Shown piece after piece: positions 34,212 to 43,639 of a stretch of 64,000 nt of DNA. Both the position numbers and the translations under genes were made by a program. Position 1 is the stretch's first letter; each line of letters begins with the position of its first letter. The DNA is taken from NCBI RefSeq assembly GCF_000020365.1, contig NC_012108.1, positions 5,216,001 to 5,280,000 of the forward strand, in the 5' to 3' direction. Below the pieces are notes generated by a model. That model worked only from the letters and a program-made list of their open reading frames with translations. It made no database searches and was not told where the DNA came from. This DNA is from Desulforapulum autotrophicum HRM2. Its GTDB lineage: Bacteria; Desulfobacterota; Desulfobacteria; Desulfobacterales; Desulfobacteraceae.

Positions 34212-35804
34212 TCATTGAGAATAAGCGGTCAAGTTGTCAGGTTCTCGACCATGGAGTGTAAATATTTTTACCATAACAGACCTGAAATTATTGATATAAT
34301 CAACTATTCTCTGGTTCATTGGATAAAGACTGTTATTCCAGTTTACACAAATCATTGCAATAATCTTCTGATCCACAAATACGGGAAAAACAGCGATGGC
34401 TGAAGATATCTCATCTCCCGCTAACCGATCCCTGTACCAGGCGGGAATCTTTTTCTCGTATTCCGGCCTGGTGATCTCCGTGATAATAATATCTTTATGG
34501 TCCATGATGGCCTCGTTAAATAGATCCTGGCTGTTTTCTATTTTATACGAAAACCACTTCAGGAATTCCTTTGAGCGATCCCCTTTTGCAAACCGGGCAT
34601 CCATCATCTGGGTCTCATTTTTCTTAATGGCAATGCAAACCTGGGTAAAATAAAAACTTTTAAAAAGGGTCTCTACTATACTGGTAAAGATCTCATGAAT
34701 ACTGAGCTGCTTATCCAGATTTTGCTCTAACTGTTTCAACCCGGCATTGAGCCTTTCCTGATTTTTTACCCCGGAAATCCCTGGCCCTGCATTGTTCAAA
34801 TCCAGGGAAGGAGATATGTTCAGAAGGGCTTCATGTTTTATCATTTTATCCCATGAGTTTGTAAAAATTGCCAATGACGTTGACATGTCAAGGTTCAATA
34901 TATCATTGTATTTTTCTACAACAAGCTGGGCCTGTTCAATATCTTGACAACCCTCATCATCCAGGGGGATATTACACATTTCATTGACAAAGGCGCAAAC
35001 ATATCGATGTCGATCGCCCTCAATTAGCCCCTCCCAATTCACACAAAAATCCGTCACCGGTCGCATATCATTAACAATATTTTTCGGCAGATGGAGTTTT
35101 AAAGCCACGATCATTCCCAGATCGCTATAGGAAAGTCCAAGTATCGATTTTGACGCCTTTGCACGGGAAAAAAAGTGTTCATCCATGGCCAGCTCAATCC
35201 TGATATATTTTTCCGGAGCAAACAATGCCACCATGTATTCCCCCAGGTCATAAAGCATTGCAGCAATTTGAATGGCGTCTGCCTCTTTGAATTCACCCTC
35301 CCGGACAATCTGCCTTGCCATGATGCTCCGTTGAAGGCCTTTTAATGTCTTTTGTTTAAGAATTGCAACATTACCAAGGCTACTCATCATTTCATATATT
35401 TTCATACCCGCAGCCGCCAGTCGGACCTCGTCTGTCCCCAGGATAATCATGGCCTCTGAAATTGTTGAGATCCCCCTGTTTGAAAAATGCCGATAAAAAG
35501 GAGCATTTACCAGTTTAAGCACCTTTGTGGTCAGTGCCATATCCTTTAGAATCACCCGGGCAATATCAGTGGCCGAGGAATATTTCATTGTCAAAATTTG
35601 ATTGAGATCACTGACCTGCCTGTAAAAGGATAAAAAAGAATTCTGATCCATCATTTTTTTGAACAGGGCATTGACAAACACACGGCGGTCAGAAGGATCT
35701 GACTGGATTTGCCCCGTATCGCTGCTCCCTGTTTCTCCCCCCAGGCAAGGCAGGCAGATTGCATCTAATTCTATCCCGGCATGGGAGATGTCTGGTCCAG
35801 ACAT
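34212..35804 (-). CDS. HDOD-domain signalling protein
   Basis: This 530-residue cytoplasmic protein has an N-terminal HDOD domain (about residues 45-255): SSATDIARVILKDMALTTKVLKLVNAP, ISTISEAMIILGTDEVRLAA, and ADAIQIAAMLYDLGEYMVAL replacing the HD pair. The C-terminal part (about 330-520) looks like a GAF-type sensory domain (FTSIVETLFKSFYFTQVCIA, then AVFPVFVDQKIIAMICVNW). HDOD proteins act in two-component and cyclic-di-GMP-linked networks without hydrolase activity. It is divergent from a receiver-TPR protein and the two probably act together. Confidence 0.85.
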   Translation of the reverse strand: MSGPDISHAGIELDAICLPCLGGETGSSDTGQIQSDPSDRRVFVNALFKKMMDQNSFLSFYRQVSDLNQILTMKYSSATDIARVILKDMALTTKVLKLVNAPFYRHFSNRGISTISEAMIILGTDEVRLAAAGMKIYEMMSSLGNVAILKQKTLKGLQRSIMARQIVREGEFKEADAIQIAAMLYDLGEYMVALFAPEKYIRIELAMDEHFFSRAKASKSILGLSYSDLGMIVALKLHLPKNIVNDMRPVTDFCVNWEGLIEGDRHRYVCAFVNEMCNIPLDDEGCQDIEQAQLVVEKYNDILNLDMSTSLAIFTNSWDKMIKHEALLNISPSLDLNNAGPGISGVKNQERLNAGLKQLEQNLDKQLSIHEIFTSIVETLFKSFYFTQVCIAIKKNETQMMDARFAKGDRSKEFLKWFSYKIENSQDLFNEAIMDHKDIIITEITRPEYEKKIPAWYRDRLAGDEISSAIAVFPVFVDQKIIAMICVNWNNSLYPMNQRIVDYINNFRSVMVKIFTLHGREPDNLTAYSQ

Positions 35805-35921
35805 TTAAACTCCATTCAAAAAAACAACCTTGTAATCAATGATAATTATCCATTATGATTTAAAATTCATCTTAGACGTTATGGGTTTGATTATCAATTC
35901 AATTTTAATATAGGAAAACAG

Positions 35922-36932
35922 ATGGAAGATAAATCCATACTGATTGTCAGTGAAAAGAAAGAAGAGCAGATCGACCTGATCCGGATTTTAAAAAAAATCG
36001 GGTATGATAAAATCTTCACCACCCAGAGCGGAGGTAATGCCTGGGCTTATCTAAAATCAAAAAAGATTGACTGTGTCATTTCTTCCTATGAAATGACAGA
36101 AATGTCCGGCCTGTCCCTGCTGACAATTCTTCGAAAAGAAGAATCGTTGGCCACCCTGCCCTTTTTCCTTACGGACAACGCCTTTAACAAAATCAAGGTG
36201 CTGCGCGCCGGACAAATCGGTGTGACCGGTCTTTTTGTGATCCCCTATGACCGGAATGGAATAAAAGACAAACTTTCCCTGGCCATTGGAAACATCTGTT
36301 CCCCAGTCATCACCGAGGTAGAAAAGAGCCTGGAACAAGGAATTTATCTCATTGAAAGAAAGGAATACGTCAGGGCCCTGGAACTGTTTGAAACCCTTGT
36401 TACGCAGGGAGAAAACCCTGAGTACTATTTTAACATCGGATATATCAAGACATCCCAGGGAAAACACAGTGAGGCCATTGAAGCCTTTTCCAAGGCCACC
36501 CAGCTCGACCGACTTTTTGTCAAGGCCTATGAAGCCATGGGACGGGCACACATGGCCCTTGGAAATCATCAGCAATCAGAAGAATGCCTGCAGATAGCAG
36601 CAGATATTTACCTGGATTCTGATAAACTGGGTTCAGCCGAAGGCCTGCTCAATGAAATCCTTGAAGCCGGATCAACCTCCCTGAACGTTTTCAACTCCCT
36701 TGGGGTTATCCATCGAAAAAAGGGCAATAAGGAACAGGCTCTCCGCCAGTACCAAAAAGCATTGAAAATCCACCCGGACGAACCCTATATTTACTACAAT
36801 ATCGGCCGGATCTACCTGGACATGAAAAATACGACAAAAGCCAAATTCTATTTCCAGGCGGCCCTGGACAAGGACCATGGATTTGATGAAGCCAGGCAGG
36901 TGATCAAGGCCATTGATATCGGCCTTGTGTAA
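35922..36932 (+). CDS. Response regulator receiver with TPR repeats
   Basis: This 336-residue protein has an N-terminal receiver domain (about 1-120) with the phospho-acceptor region IDCVISSYEMTEMSGLSLLT. In it the usual Asp at the beta-3 end appears replaced (ISSYEM), so phosphorylation is doubtful. Residues about 130-330 form at least five TPR units (YYFNIGYIKTSQGKHSEAIE, ALRQYQKALKIHPDEPYIYY). It has no DNA-binding or enzymatic output, so it probably works as a protein scaffold with the divergent HDOD gene. Confidence 0.85.
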   Translation: MEDKSILIVSEKKEEQIDLIRILKKIGYDKIFTTQSGGNAWAYLKSKKIDCVISSYEMTEMSGLSLLTILRKEESLATLPFFLTDNAFNKIKVLRAGQIGVTGLFVIPYDRNGIKDKLSLAIGNICSPVITEVEKSLEQGIYLIERKEYVRALELFETLVTQGENPEYYFNIGYIKTSQGKHSEAIEAFSKATQLDRLFVKAYEAMGRAHMALGNHQQSEECLQIAADIYLDSDKLGSAEGLLNEILEAGSTSLNVFNSLGVIHRKKGNKEQALRQYQKALKIHPDEPYIYYNIGRIYLDMKNTTKAKFYFQAALDKDHGFDEARQVIKAIDIGLV

Positions 36933-36940
36933 AGGGACTG

Positions 36941-37759
36941 TCAATCACAGAGCATCTGCTTGATCCGTTCACTTAAAAACATGATTGACTCAATATCCAG
37001 GTGGGTGATGATGGTTTCGTCAAACAGAAGCTTGACGCTTCCGGGAAACCCGTCGTCCAGGTCTTGGTCCGTGAACATCAGCATGACCGGCACCTTTGGC
37101 AACGCCTTGAAATACAGGGCAATATCTGCGGAATGTTGATCCTTGGGGACCACTATGGCACCGTATTTTTCAGCTGCAGCCCTGAGTGCTTCACCCCGCC
37201 CCTTGAACGCCTGCATCAGTGGAATTTCAACCTTATCCACCATGCTCTTTATCTTGGACACCGTGTTGGGAAACTCCACCAGTCCCTTCCATTTCCCGGT
37301 GGGCATCCGGCTGCCGCCCTGGGCCATATGATTGTACAAGAACACCTGCTCCCACCGGGTCAGGGCAGAGCCGTCACCCCTTGTTATTGTGTGGTCCGAT
37401 ATCAATACGGTGGTGTTAAAATAGGGCAGCACAAGAACAGTTCCTCCGGCCTGGTTCTCAAGGGTTCCACCAATCCGGTCGGGAAGGTCCGTAAGTTTCA
37501 TGGAGGCCATCCGCTCTTTTGCCCAGGCAAGGGCATCATCGGCCATGTCCCGTTTAAGCCATTTTCCGGCTCGATACTGCTCGTTGAGTTCAATATTACA
37601 TTGTTCGACAACGGCCGGATCAAGGTGGGGGCAGTTCTTCAGGGGATGTTTTTCTGACACCACCATACCGGCAAAGGCAAGACAGGTGGAGAACCCGCAA
37701 TCCCTGCAATTGGTTTTCGGCAGCACATCCCGGTACAGATCAACAACTGAAAGCGCCAT
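36941..37759 (-). CDS. Fe-S-cluster and DUF3786 domain protein
   Basis: In this 272-residue protein the N-terminus carries the Fe-S motif seen in corrinoid/acetyl-CoA-synthase proteins (TNCRDCGFSTCLAFAGMVV, C-x2-C-x4-C followed by a Cys about 18 residues on). The rest resembles DUF3786 (LVLPYFNTTVLISDHTITRG, LFLYNHMAQGG-like VFLYNHMAQGGSRMPTGKWKG, LMFTDQDLDDGFPGSVKLLF). This family occurs in anaerobes that handle corrinoids and one-carbon units. The function is unproven. It lies nine bases from the convergent receiver-TPR gene and just downstream of yciI. Confidence 0.8.
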   Translation of the reverse strand: MALSVVDLYRDVLPKTNCRDCGFSTCLAFAGMVVSEKHPLKNCPHLDPAVVEQCNIELNEQYRAGKWLKRDMADDALAWAKERMASMKLTDLPDRIGGTLENQAGGTVLVLPYFNTTVLISDHTITRGDGSALTRWEQVFLYNHMAQGGSRMPTGKWKGLVEFPNTVSKIKSMVDKVEIPLMQAFKGRGEALRAAAEKYGAIVVPKDQHSADIALYFKALPKVPVMLMFTDQDLDDGFPGSVKLLFDETIITHLDIESIMFLSERIKQMLCD

Positions 37760-37772
37760 AAGCCGTCATCCT

Positions 37773-38072
37773 TTATTTATCCCAGAAGGGCGCAACCTTG
37801 GCCCCTGTAATCTCAATCTTTTCCCACACCTTTCCCAGCACATAGGGTTCTTTGTCCAGCCACTCTTTATCAAGGGCCTGCCTTGACTCAAATTCGCACA
37901 CAATCATGGAGCCGGTCATTTTGCCCCCCTGGTCCAGGATGGCGGCTGCATAGAGCCAGTGACCGGATTCGTGCATCTCTTTTGCCATGGCAAGATGGGC
38001 CTGCCTTGCCGCCATTCTTCTGTCAAGGGCCTTGTCATCTGTCCCATCATAACCTGTAACGATGAATTGCAT
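37773..38072 (-). CDS. YciI-family protein
   Basis: This 99-residue small protein of the dimeric alpha-beta barrel YciI type starts MQFIVTGYDGTDDKALDRR and contains HLAMAKEMHESGHWLYAAAI with the conserved His, and a DKEWLDKEPYVLGKVWEKIE tail. The role of such proteins is unclear; they resemble ferredoxin-fold enzymes. It is followed 13 bases later by the DUF3786 gene, so they may be co-transcribed. Confidence 0.85.
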   Translation of the reverse strand: MQFIVTGYDGTDDKALDRRMAARQAHLAMAKEMHESGHWLYAAAILDQGGKMTGSMIVCEFESRQALDKEWLDKEPYVLGKVWEKIEITGAKVAPFWDK

Positions 38073-38270
38073 GGTGGTATTTCCTCATATTTTGTTTTTA
38101 AGCTATCAATCAAAGATACTACATTCTTTCCATTGATCCGGCAAAGGGATTTTTATGAAACGAATATCATTCCGGCATGTCGATTATTCAAAACAATAAA
38201 TTTTTCCCTCAACCGCCAGCGGCAGGGGTGAATTTGCCAAAAACGGCGTCGGATAGCTTGGACTTAGTGG

Positions 38271-39062
38271 TTATTCCTCGACCCCAAGGTAGGCTTCCAT
38301 GACCAGGGTGTTGTTCATGATCTCCCGGGGCGTATCAAAGGCAATGACCCCGCCCTGGTCCAGCACCAGCACATTGTCGCTCACCTCCATGGTCAGCCCC
38401 ATGTCGTGCTCGACCAGCATGAGGGTGATCCCCCGCTGTTTGATCCGATTGATCAAATCGCCAAGGGCGCTGGTTTCCACCCGGTTCAATCCGGCGGCAG
38501 GTTCGTCCAGCAACATGAGCAACGGATCCGAGGCAAGAGCCCGTGCGATCTCGGCCGTCTTCTGACGGCCCACGGGAAGATCTCCGGCTGGCCTTGCGGC
38601 ATAGGATGCAAGCCCTGTGAACTCAAGGATTTCAATGGCCTTGTCCCTTGCGGCCTGCTCCTGGAGGACAAAGGATGACGGCCGGATCACGGCGCTCCAG
38701 AACCCGCCCGTGAGTCGAACGTGCATGCCAACCATCACATTTTCAAGAACGCTCATGCCCGAGAAGAGCTCCACGTTCTGGAAGGTCCGGGTGATCCCCC
38801 GGGCCACCCGTTGGTGAACGGGCAATTGAGCAATGGATTGTCCATTAAAAACAATATCGCCCCGGTCCGGAGCATAAACCCCTGTGATCAGGTTAAAAAG
38901 GGTGGTCTTACCCGCACCGTTGGGTCCGATGAGACCGAGGACACTGCCCGTTTCAACCTCGAACGAGACGTTGTCCTGGGCCCTGACTCCACCAAAATTC
39001 TTGGTCAGCCCCTGCACCTTTAAAAGGCGGTCATCATGCCCTTTTTTTTCGATAACGGTCAT
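38271..39062 (-). CDS. livG: Branched-chain amino-acid ABC transporter ATPase (LivG)
   Basis: This 263-residue ATPase of the LivG type has Walker A GPNGAGKTTLFNLITG, the LivG-typical ITRTFQNVELF, signature LPVGRQKTAEIARAL (the usual GQQ is GRQ), Walker B LLMLLDEPAAGLN and a C-terminal tail ending EAYLGVEE. It overlaps the livM end by 29 bases. It is the last gene of a livJHM-G run; no second ATPase (LivF) follows. Confidence 0.9.
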   Translation of the reverse strand: MTVIEKKGHDDRLLKVQGLTKNFGGVRAQDNVSFEVETGSVLGLIGPNGAGKTTLFNLITGVYAPDRGDIVFNGQSIAQLPVHQRVARGITRTFQNVELFSGMSVLENVMVGMHVRLTGGFWSAVIRPSSFVLQEQAARDKAIEILEFTGLASYAARPAGDLPVGRQKTAEIARALASDPLLMLLDEPAAGLNRVETSALGDLINRIKQRGITLMLVEHDMGLTMEVSDNVLVLDQGGVIAFDTPREIMNNTLVMEAYLGVEE

Positions 39063-39999
39063 ACTGATCCACCACCCCCTGTGTCAACCCCTGGGGCATG
39101 ACGATCATCACCCCCATCAATATCACTCCAAAAACAATCATCTCATAGTCTGCAAATCCGTGGAGCACTTCGGGCAAAAGCGTAATCACAGCAGCACCGA
39201 GAACGGCCCCCCACACGCTGGCCATGCCGCCGATCACCACCATGGTCACCATCTTGATCGAGGCCATGAACCCAAAGGAATCCGGACTGATAAACAGGAC
39301 AAAATGGGCGTAAAAAAAGCCGGCCATAGCCCCAAGGGCCGCACTGAACATAAAGATGGTAAGCTTAACGCTGTGGGCGTCCACCCCAAGGGCAACCGCT
39401 GCATTTTCCCTTCCATGGATGGCGGCAAGGGCCCGGCCGGTCTTGGAATCAATGATTCGCCTGCAAACCAGCATGGTCCCAAAGACAACGGCCCAAACAA
39501 GGTAAAAATAGCTGCGCCCCCCCTCAAACATGAACGATCCAATACCAAGCATTGGGATGCCCACAAACCCGGAGGCCCCGCCCGTGAGGCTGCCTGCCTC
39601 GCGAAAGAAAATGTGGACAATCATGCCGAATCCAAGGGTACCCATGCCCAGATAATAACCGGACAGTCGTAGAGTCGGACGGCCCACCACCCAGGCAACA
39701 CCCACGGCAAGGGCAATGGCGAAAACCAGGGCAAGCCAGGGAGAAACGCCATGGGTTCCCGAAAGAATGGCCGTTGCATAGGCCCCAATGCCGTAAAAAG
39801 CTCCCTGGCCAAGGGAAACCTGTCCTGCATACCCCATGAGCATGTTAAGCCCCAGGGCAAGCAGGGTGTTGATTCCGATAAAGGTCATGATCTGAAGCAG
39901 ATAGGTGTTTTCAACCATAGCCCCCATGAGAATCACTGCCAGGACAAACAATGTGTTCTGAACCAGGCCTTTGTTGATTATACTGCCCGTCCCCTTCAA
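39034..39999 (-). CDS. livM: Branched-chain amino-acid ABC transporter permease (LivM)
   Basis: This 321-residue, hydrophobic LivM-type permease has LLALGLNMLMGYAGQVSLGQGAFYGIGAY and the GIGSFMFEGG region, with the cytoplasmic coupling loop RALAAIHGRENAAVALGVD. About nine membrane segments are expected. It overlaps the livH stop by four bases. It forms the heterodimeric channel with LivH. Confidence 0.9.
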   Translation of the reverse strand: MKGTGSIINKGLVQNTLFVLAVILMGAMVENTYLLQIMTFIGINTLLALGLNMLMGYAGQVSLGQGAFYGIGAYATAILSGTHGVSPWLALVFAIALAVGVAWVVGRPTLRLSGYYLGMGTLGFGMIVHIFFREAGSLTGGASGFVGIPMLGIGSFMFEGGRSYFYLVWAVVFGTMLVCRRIIDSKTGRALAAIHGRENAAVALGVDAHSVKLTIFMFSAALGAMAGFFYAHFVLFISPDSFGFMASIKMVTMVVIGGMASVWGAVLGAAVITLLPEVLHGFADYEMIVFGVILMGVMIVMPQGLTQGVVDQYDRYRKKRA

Positions 40000-40871
40000 A
40001 ACCGTTCAGCCTGTTTCTGGGCAAACAGTCCACCCGGACAAAGATAAAGAATTAACAGCAGCAGTACAAAGGCAATGGCGTCCTTGGAACCTGACGAGAT
40101 AAGCCCCGCTCCCAATGATTCAAGAACCCCAAGGAGAATCCCGCCTGCAAACGCCCCCCACAGACTTCCAAGACCGCCGATCATGGCCGCACAAAACCCC
40201 TTGAGACCGAGCATGGTTCCCATGTCATAGGTGTTCATGGTAACCGGTGCGATAAAAATTCCTGCAACGGCCCCTGACACTGCACTGATGAGAACGGCAA
40301 ACAATCCCATGCGCTCGGAAGGGATACCCGTGAGCCAGGCCGCTTTTTTATTGACGGCACAGGCTGTCATGGCCTTTCCCTGGATGGTGTACCTGAAGAA
40401 CAGGTGGAGGGTTCCGGCAAGCACCAGGGCCGCACCCACAATATAAAGGCTCTGGGGAACGATGACTGCACCGGCAATTTCAATGGACTCAAGGTCTGAA
40501 AATGGCGGCAGAGACACCGGATCCTTTCCCCACACGTTCATGGCAATTCCCCGAAAGACAATGGATGCACCAACGGTTATGATCACAAGGGTGATGGGAT
40601 TTGGGTCCTTTACGGGCCGAAGGGCAAAACGCTCAAACACCATTCCCACGCAGGCCACACCGGTAACGGACAGGACAAAGGCCAGGGGCAGGGGCAGGTG
40701 CAGCTGCCCCCACAGGGTCACAAGCCCCAGGGCACCGAACATGGCAAACTCACCATGGGCAAAATTGATCAACTCGGTGGACCGGTAAAGCATGGAAAGT
40801 CCGATGGCCACCACTGCATACACGGCGCCGATGGTGATGCCTGAAAAAAGGTATTGAAGCAGATCCTCCAC
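39996..40871 (-). CDS. livH: Branched-chain amino-acid ABC transporter permease (LivH)
   Basis: This 291-residue LivH-type permease has GITIGAVYAVVAIGLSMLYRSTELINFAHGEFAM at the N-terminus (key motif NFAHGEF), the KAMTACAVNKKAAWLTGI coupling loop and the C-terminal KGFCAAMIGGLGSLWGAFAGG. It follows livJ by ten bases and precedes livM. The motifs are unambiguous for the Liv/urea-type permease family. Confidence 0.9.
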   Translation of the reverse strand: MEDLLQYLFSGITIGAVYAVVAIGLSMLYRSTELINFAHGEFAMFGALGLVTLWGQLHLPLPLAFVLSVTGVACVGMVFERFALRPVKDPNPITLVIITVGASIVFRGIAMNVWGKDPVSLPPFSDLESIEIAGAVIVPQSLYIVGAALVLAGTLHLFFRYTIQGKAMTACAVNKKAAWLTGIPSERMGLFAVLISAVSGAVAGIFIAPVTMNTYDMGTMLGLKGFCAAMIGGLGSLWGAFAGGILLGVLESLGAGLISSGSKDAIAFVLLLLILYLCPGGLFAQKQAERF

Positions 40872-40881
40872 AAAAAATCTC

Positions 40882-42039
40882 CTAATCGGTCAACAGGTTC
40901 CAGGTTTGATTTTTGATCTCAACCATGACAAAGGCGCTTGATGTGAGACCGTTGTGGTCTTCGGGGGAAAAGGAAAAACGACCCGTCACACCCACATGGT
41001 CTTTGATATTTTCAAGGGCGTTGCGCACCTTCTGCCGGTCACCGTCGCTTGCCTTTAACGCCTCGGCAACCAGGGTCATGGCATCGTGGGCATACCCGCC
41101 GAATCCAGACACGGCCCCACCGTACTTAGACACATACATGGTTTCATAGTCTTTAAGGATCTGCTTCTGGGGATCATCCGCCGGGAGCTGGTCCATGACA
41201 AGGATTTTGCCCGACGGCAGCACAATGTTTTCTGCAGCCTCACCCGCAAGGCTGATGAACTTGGCTGATGCCACACCATGGCTCTGGAACAGGGGGATAT
41301 TTATTTTGAGCTGTTTCAGGTTCTTTGCAACAACGGCAGGTCCGGGATTGGTTCCCCAGCAGATGATGGCATCGGGAGAGGCCCCCTTTAATTTTGTCAA
41401 CTGGGGGGTGGTGTCCGTGTCCTTTGCGCCAAAGCTTTCTTTAGCAACAATGGTGATACCATAATCCCCGGCAAGGGAGACAAGCTGCTCCTGGCCACTT
41501 TCGCCAAACGAATTGGAAACGGTGATGATCCCCACCTTTTTAATAGATTTGGCCTGCATATGTTCATACAGGGCAGAAACGGCGAGACGGTCGCTCTGGG
41601 CCGTCTTGAACACCCAGGGTTTCACGGGCGAAGTGATCTTGATGCCTGCGGCACAGCTGATCAGGGGAATTTTGGCCCGTTCGACAAAGTTGACAATGGC
41701 AAGGGTGGTAGGGGTAGTGCTCGGTCCCACAATGGCGATAACCCCGTCCCTGTGAATGAGCTTGTTTACTGCGCTCACCGCCTTTGCAGGATCACCTTCT
41801 GAGTCGTAGATCACGGCTTCGAGCATATGGCCGTCAATGCCGCCGGCAGCATTGATCTTATCGACCATCATCTCCATGGTCTTTTTTTCAGGATCGCCCA
41901 GGAACGATGCCCGTCCCGTGGATGAAAAAATACCGCCGATCTTGTAGACCGATGCAGCATGGAGGATTGACAGGGGACCCACCGCAAGGGTGAGGACGAT
42001 GACAAGTTGAACGATTCGCTTCATACAATTGATGGACAT
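40882..42039 (-). CDS. livJ: Branched-chain amino-acid-type substrate-binding protein (LivJ)
   Basis: This 385-residue periplasmic-binding protein has a signal peptide (about residues 8-28, ending LHAAS). It shows the family layout: KIGGIFSSTGRASFLG, KTMEMMVDKINAAGGIDG, IAIVGPSTTPTTLAIVNF, and AVSGFGGYAHDAMTLVAEAL near the C-terminus. The ligand is likely a branched-chain or similar amino acid, but a different metabolite is possible. It heads the operon and carries a 267-base leader with an intrinsic terminator. The ATG used has AGGAG ten bases upstream; one five codons later is an alternative. Confidence 0.9.
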   Translation of the reverse strand: MSINCMKRIVQLVIVLTLAVGPLSILHAASVYKIGGIFSSTGRASFLGDPEKKTMEMMVDKINAAGGIDGHMLEAVIYDSEGDPAKAVSAVNKLIHRDGVIAIVGPSTTPTTLAIVNFVERAKIPLISCAAGIKITSPVKPWVFKTAQSDRLAVSALYEHMQAKSIKKVGIITVSNSFGESGQEQLVSLAGDYGITIVAKESFGAKDTDTTPQLTKLKGASPDAIICWGTNPGPAVVAKNLKQLKINIPLFQSHGVASAKFISLAGEAAENIVLPSGKILVMDQLPADDPQKQILKDYETMYVSKYGGAVSGFGGYAHDAMTLVAEALKASDGDRQKVRNALENIKDHVGVTGRFSFSPEDHNGLTSSAFVMVEIKNQTWNLLTD

Positions 42040-42125
42040 GGGACAATTTCTCCTGATAAACGTGTGCGTTAATGTTCAGGAGTCAAACCAGGCGGCCGGC
42101 AGTTGGAAATCCGGTCTCCTGAAAA

Positions 42126-42171
42126 CAAAAAAACCATGGATTTCCTGACTGGTTCAGTCTGTCCATGGTTT
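42126..42171 (-). terminator. Attenuator-type terminator in the livJ leader
   Basis: On the minus strand, AAACCATGGA pairs with TCCATGGTTT around a 21-base loop and is followed by a run of seven T residues. It sits between the livJ promoter and its start codon, so it can abort the transcript. A third CCATGG (42212-42217) upstream can compete for pairing, which would give an antiterminator. Confidence 0.7.
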
Positions 42172-42312
42172 CGACTCTCGTGGTATCCTTCAGGCTCTCT
42201 AAAAGATTCCTCCATGGCCAGACTTCATAAAGAAGCCACCAAAAAAGGTAAACCTAAAAAATAAGAAAGCGCTGTTGTTCATATTTCCCCGTATAATAAA
42301 ATTATTCGTTCG

Positions 42313-42341
42313 AATATAGAAGAAGGTTTTCATTGTGTCAA
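42313..42341 (-). promoter_or_regulatory. Sigma-70 promoter of the liv operon
   Basis: TTGACA (42336-42341) and TATATT (42313-42318) are separated by 17 bases, a near-consensus promoter. A small inverted repeat ATTCG-TT-CGAAT (42304-42315) overlaps the -10 and start region and may be an operator. The resulting leader is about 267 bases long. Confidence 0.75.
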
Positions 42342-42457
42342 GTGTTATTTTAAGGGGATACGCCTTTTAAACAGAGCCGATTCCATGGTATAGGAGAAAT
42401 GAGAATTCAGGACCATGGCCATAAAACCACGAAGATATTAAAGGTAAATAACCATCA

Positions 42458-43639
42458 ATGGCAACAACAGACGTCATCATCATCGGGGCAGGTGCTTCAG
42501 GCCTTGTGTGTGCAATCGAAGCTGGCAAAAGGGGCAGGCGTGTCCTTGTGCTTGACCACCAGAAACACCCCGGACAAAAAATCCTCATGTCCGGCGGGGG
42601 CCGGTGCAACTTCACCAACCTTTGTGTGGAGGCTTCCAACTACATCTCAAGAAATCCCCACTTCTGCAAGTCAGCCCTGAGCCGGTTTACCCAGTGGGAT
42701 TTCATCGCAAAACTGGACAATCACAAGATCCCCTTCCATGAAAGGGACCACGGCCAGCTGTTTTGCGATAACAGTGCAAGGGATATCCTGGAGATGCTGG
42801 AGGCTGAATGCAGGCAGGCAAAGGTGAACTTCATGTTTGAAACACAGATAAAAAGCGTGGACAGAAAAAACGACCAGATGTTCCAGGTCTCAACGGACAA
42901 GGGTGAATTCACAGCATCGTCCCTTGTGGTGGCAACGGGCGGGCTCTCCATCCCCGGGGTGGGTGCAACCCCCCTGGGTTATAAAATCGCCGAATCGTTC
43001 AACATCAAGGTATGGCCCCCGTCCCCTGGCCTTGTTCCCTTTACCCTCCAACCCCAGGAGAAACAACGCCTGGCAGGACTGTCGGGCATGAGCGTAGATG
43101 CCGTGGTCAGCTGTGGACAAACATGTTTCAGGGAAAACCTTCTCTTTACCCACCGGGGACTGAGCGGACCTGTAATCCTGCAGATCTCGGTCCATTGGGA
43201 GCCCGGACAAAGCCTTGTGGTGGACCTGCTGCCGGGGGTTGACCTTTTATCACAGCTCAAACAGGCACAGAGCGAACGCCCCAGACAACAGGTAAAATCC
43301 ATGCTGACCGATCTTCTGCCCAGACGCCTTGTCCAGGCCATGGTCCCGGCAGAACTTGCAGAGGCCCCCCTGGGTTCAGTCTCCCACACCCGTTTTGAAC
43401 AGATTGCAGCAAGCCTGAAACAATGGGAGGTCAAACCCGGCGGAACCGAAGGGTACAGAACCGCAGAGGTAACAAAGGGCGGAGTGGACTGTGATGCAAT
43501 TTCCTCCAAAACCATGGAGGCCACCCAAAAAAAAGGGCTATACTTCATCGGTGAAGTGCTGGATGTGACCGGATGGCTCGGGGGATACAACCTCCAATGG
43601 GCCTGGTCTTCAGGTTGGGTGGCCGGTCAGTATGCCTGA
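42458..43639 (+). CDS. HI0933-family FAD-dependent oxidoreductase
   Basis: This 393-residue flavoprotein has an N-terminal FAD-binding GxGxxG motif (VIIIGAGASGLVCAIEAGKRG), KILMSGGGRCNFTNLCVE (family signature), a VVATGGLSIPGVGATPLGY stretch and a C-terminal FAD-contact motif with GEVLDVTGWLGGYNLQWAWSSG. Proteins of this family (YhiN) have no settled physiological reaction. It overlaps the convergent HAD gene by 13 bases. Confidence 0.88.
   Translation: MATTDVIIIGAGASGLVCAIEAGKRGRRVLVLDHQKHPGQKILMSGGGRCNFTNLCVEASNYISRNPHFCKSALSRFTQWDFIAKLDNHKIPFHERDHGQLFCDNSARDILEMLEAECRQAKVNFMFETQIKSVDRKNDQMFQVSTDKGEFTASSLVVATGGLSIPGVGATPLGYKIAESFNIKVWPPSPGLVPFTLQPQEKQRLAGLSGMSVDAVVSCGQTCFRENLLFTHRGLSGPVILQISVHWEPGQSLVVDLLPGVDLLSQLKQAQSERPRQQVKSMLTDLLPRRLVQAMVPAELAEAPLGSVSHTRFEQIAASLKQWEVKPGGTEGYRTAEVTKGGVDCDAISSKTMEATQKKGLYFIGEVLDVTGWLGGYNLQWAWSSGWVAGQYA

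Noticed and set aside
42126-42250. Glycine or guanidine riboswitch in the livJ leader
   Set aside because: A few short matches (GAAGG, GAGAG) exist, but the order and spacing of conserved segments do not fit either aptamer.
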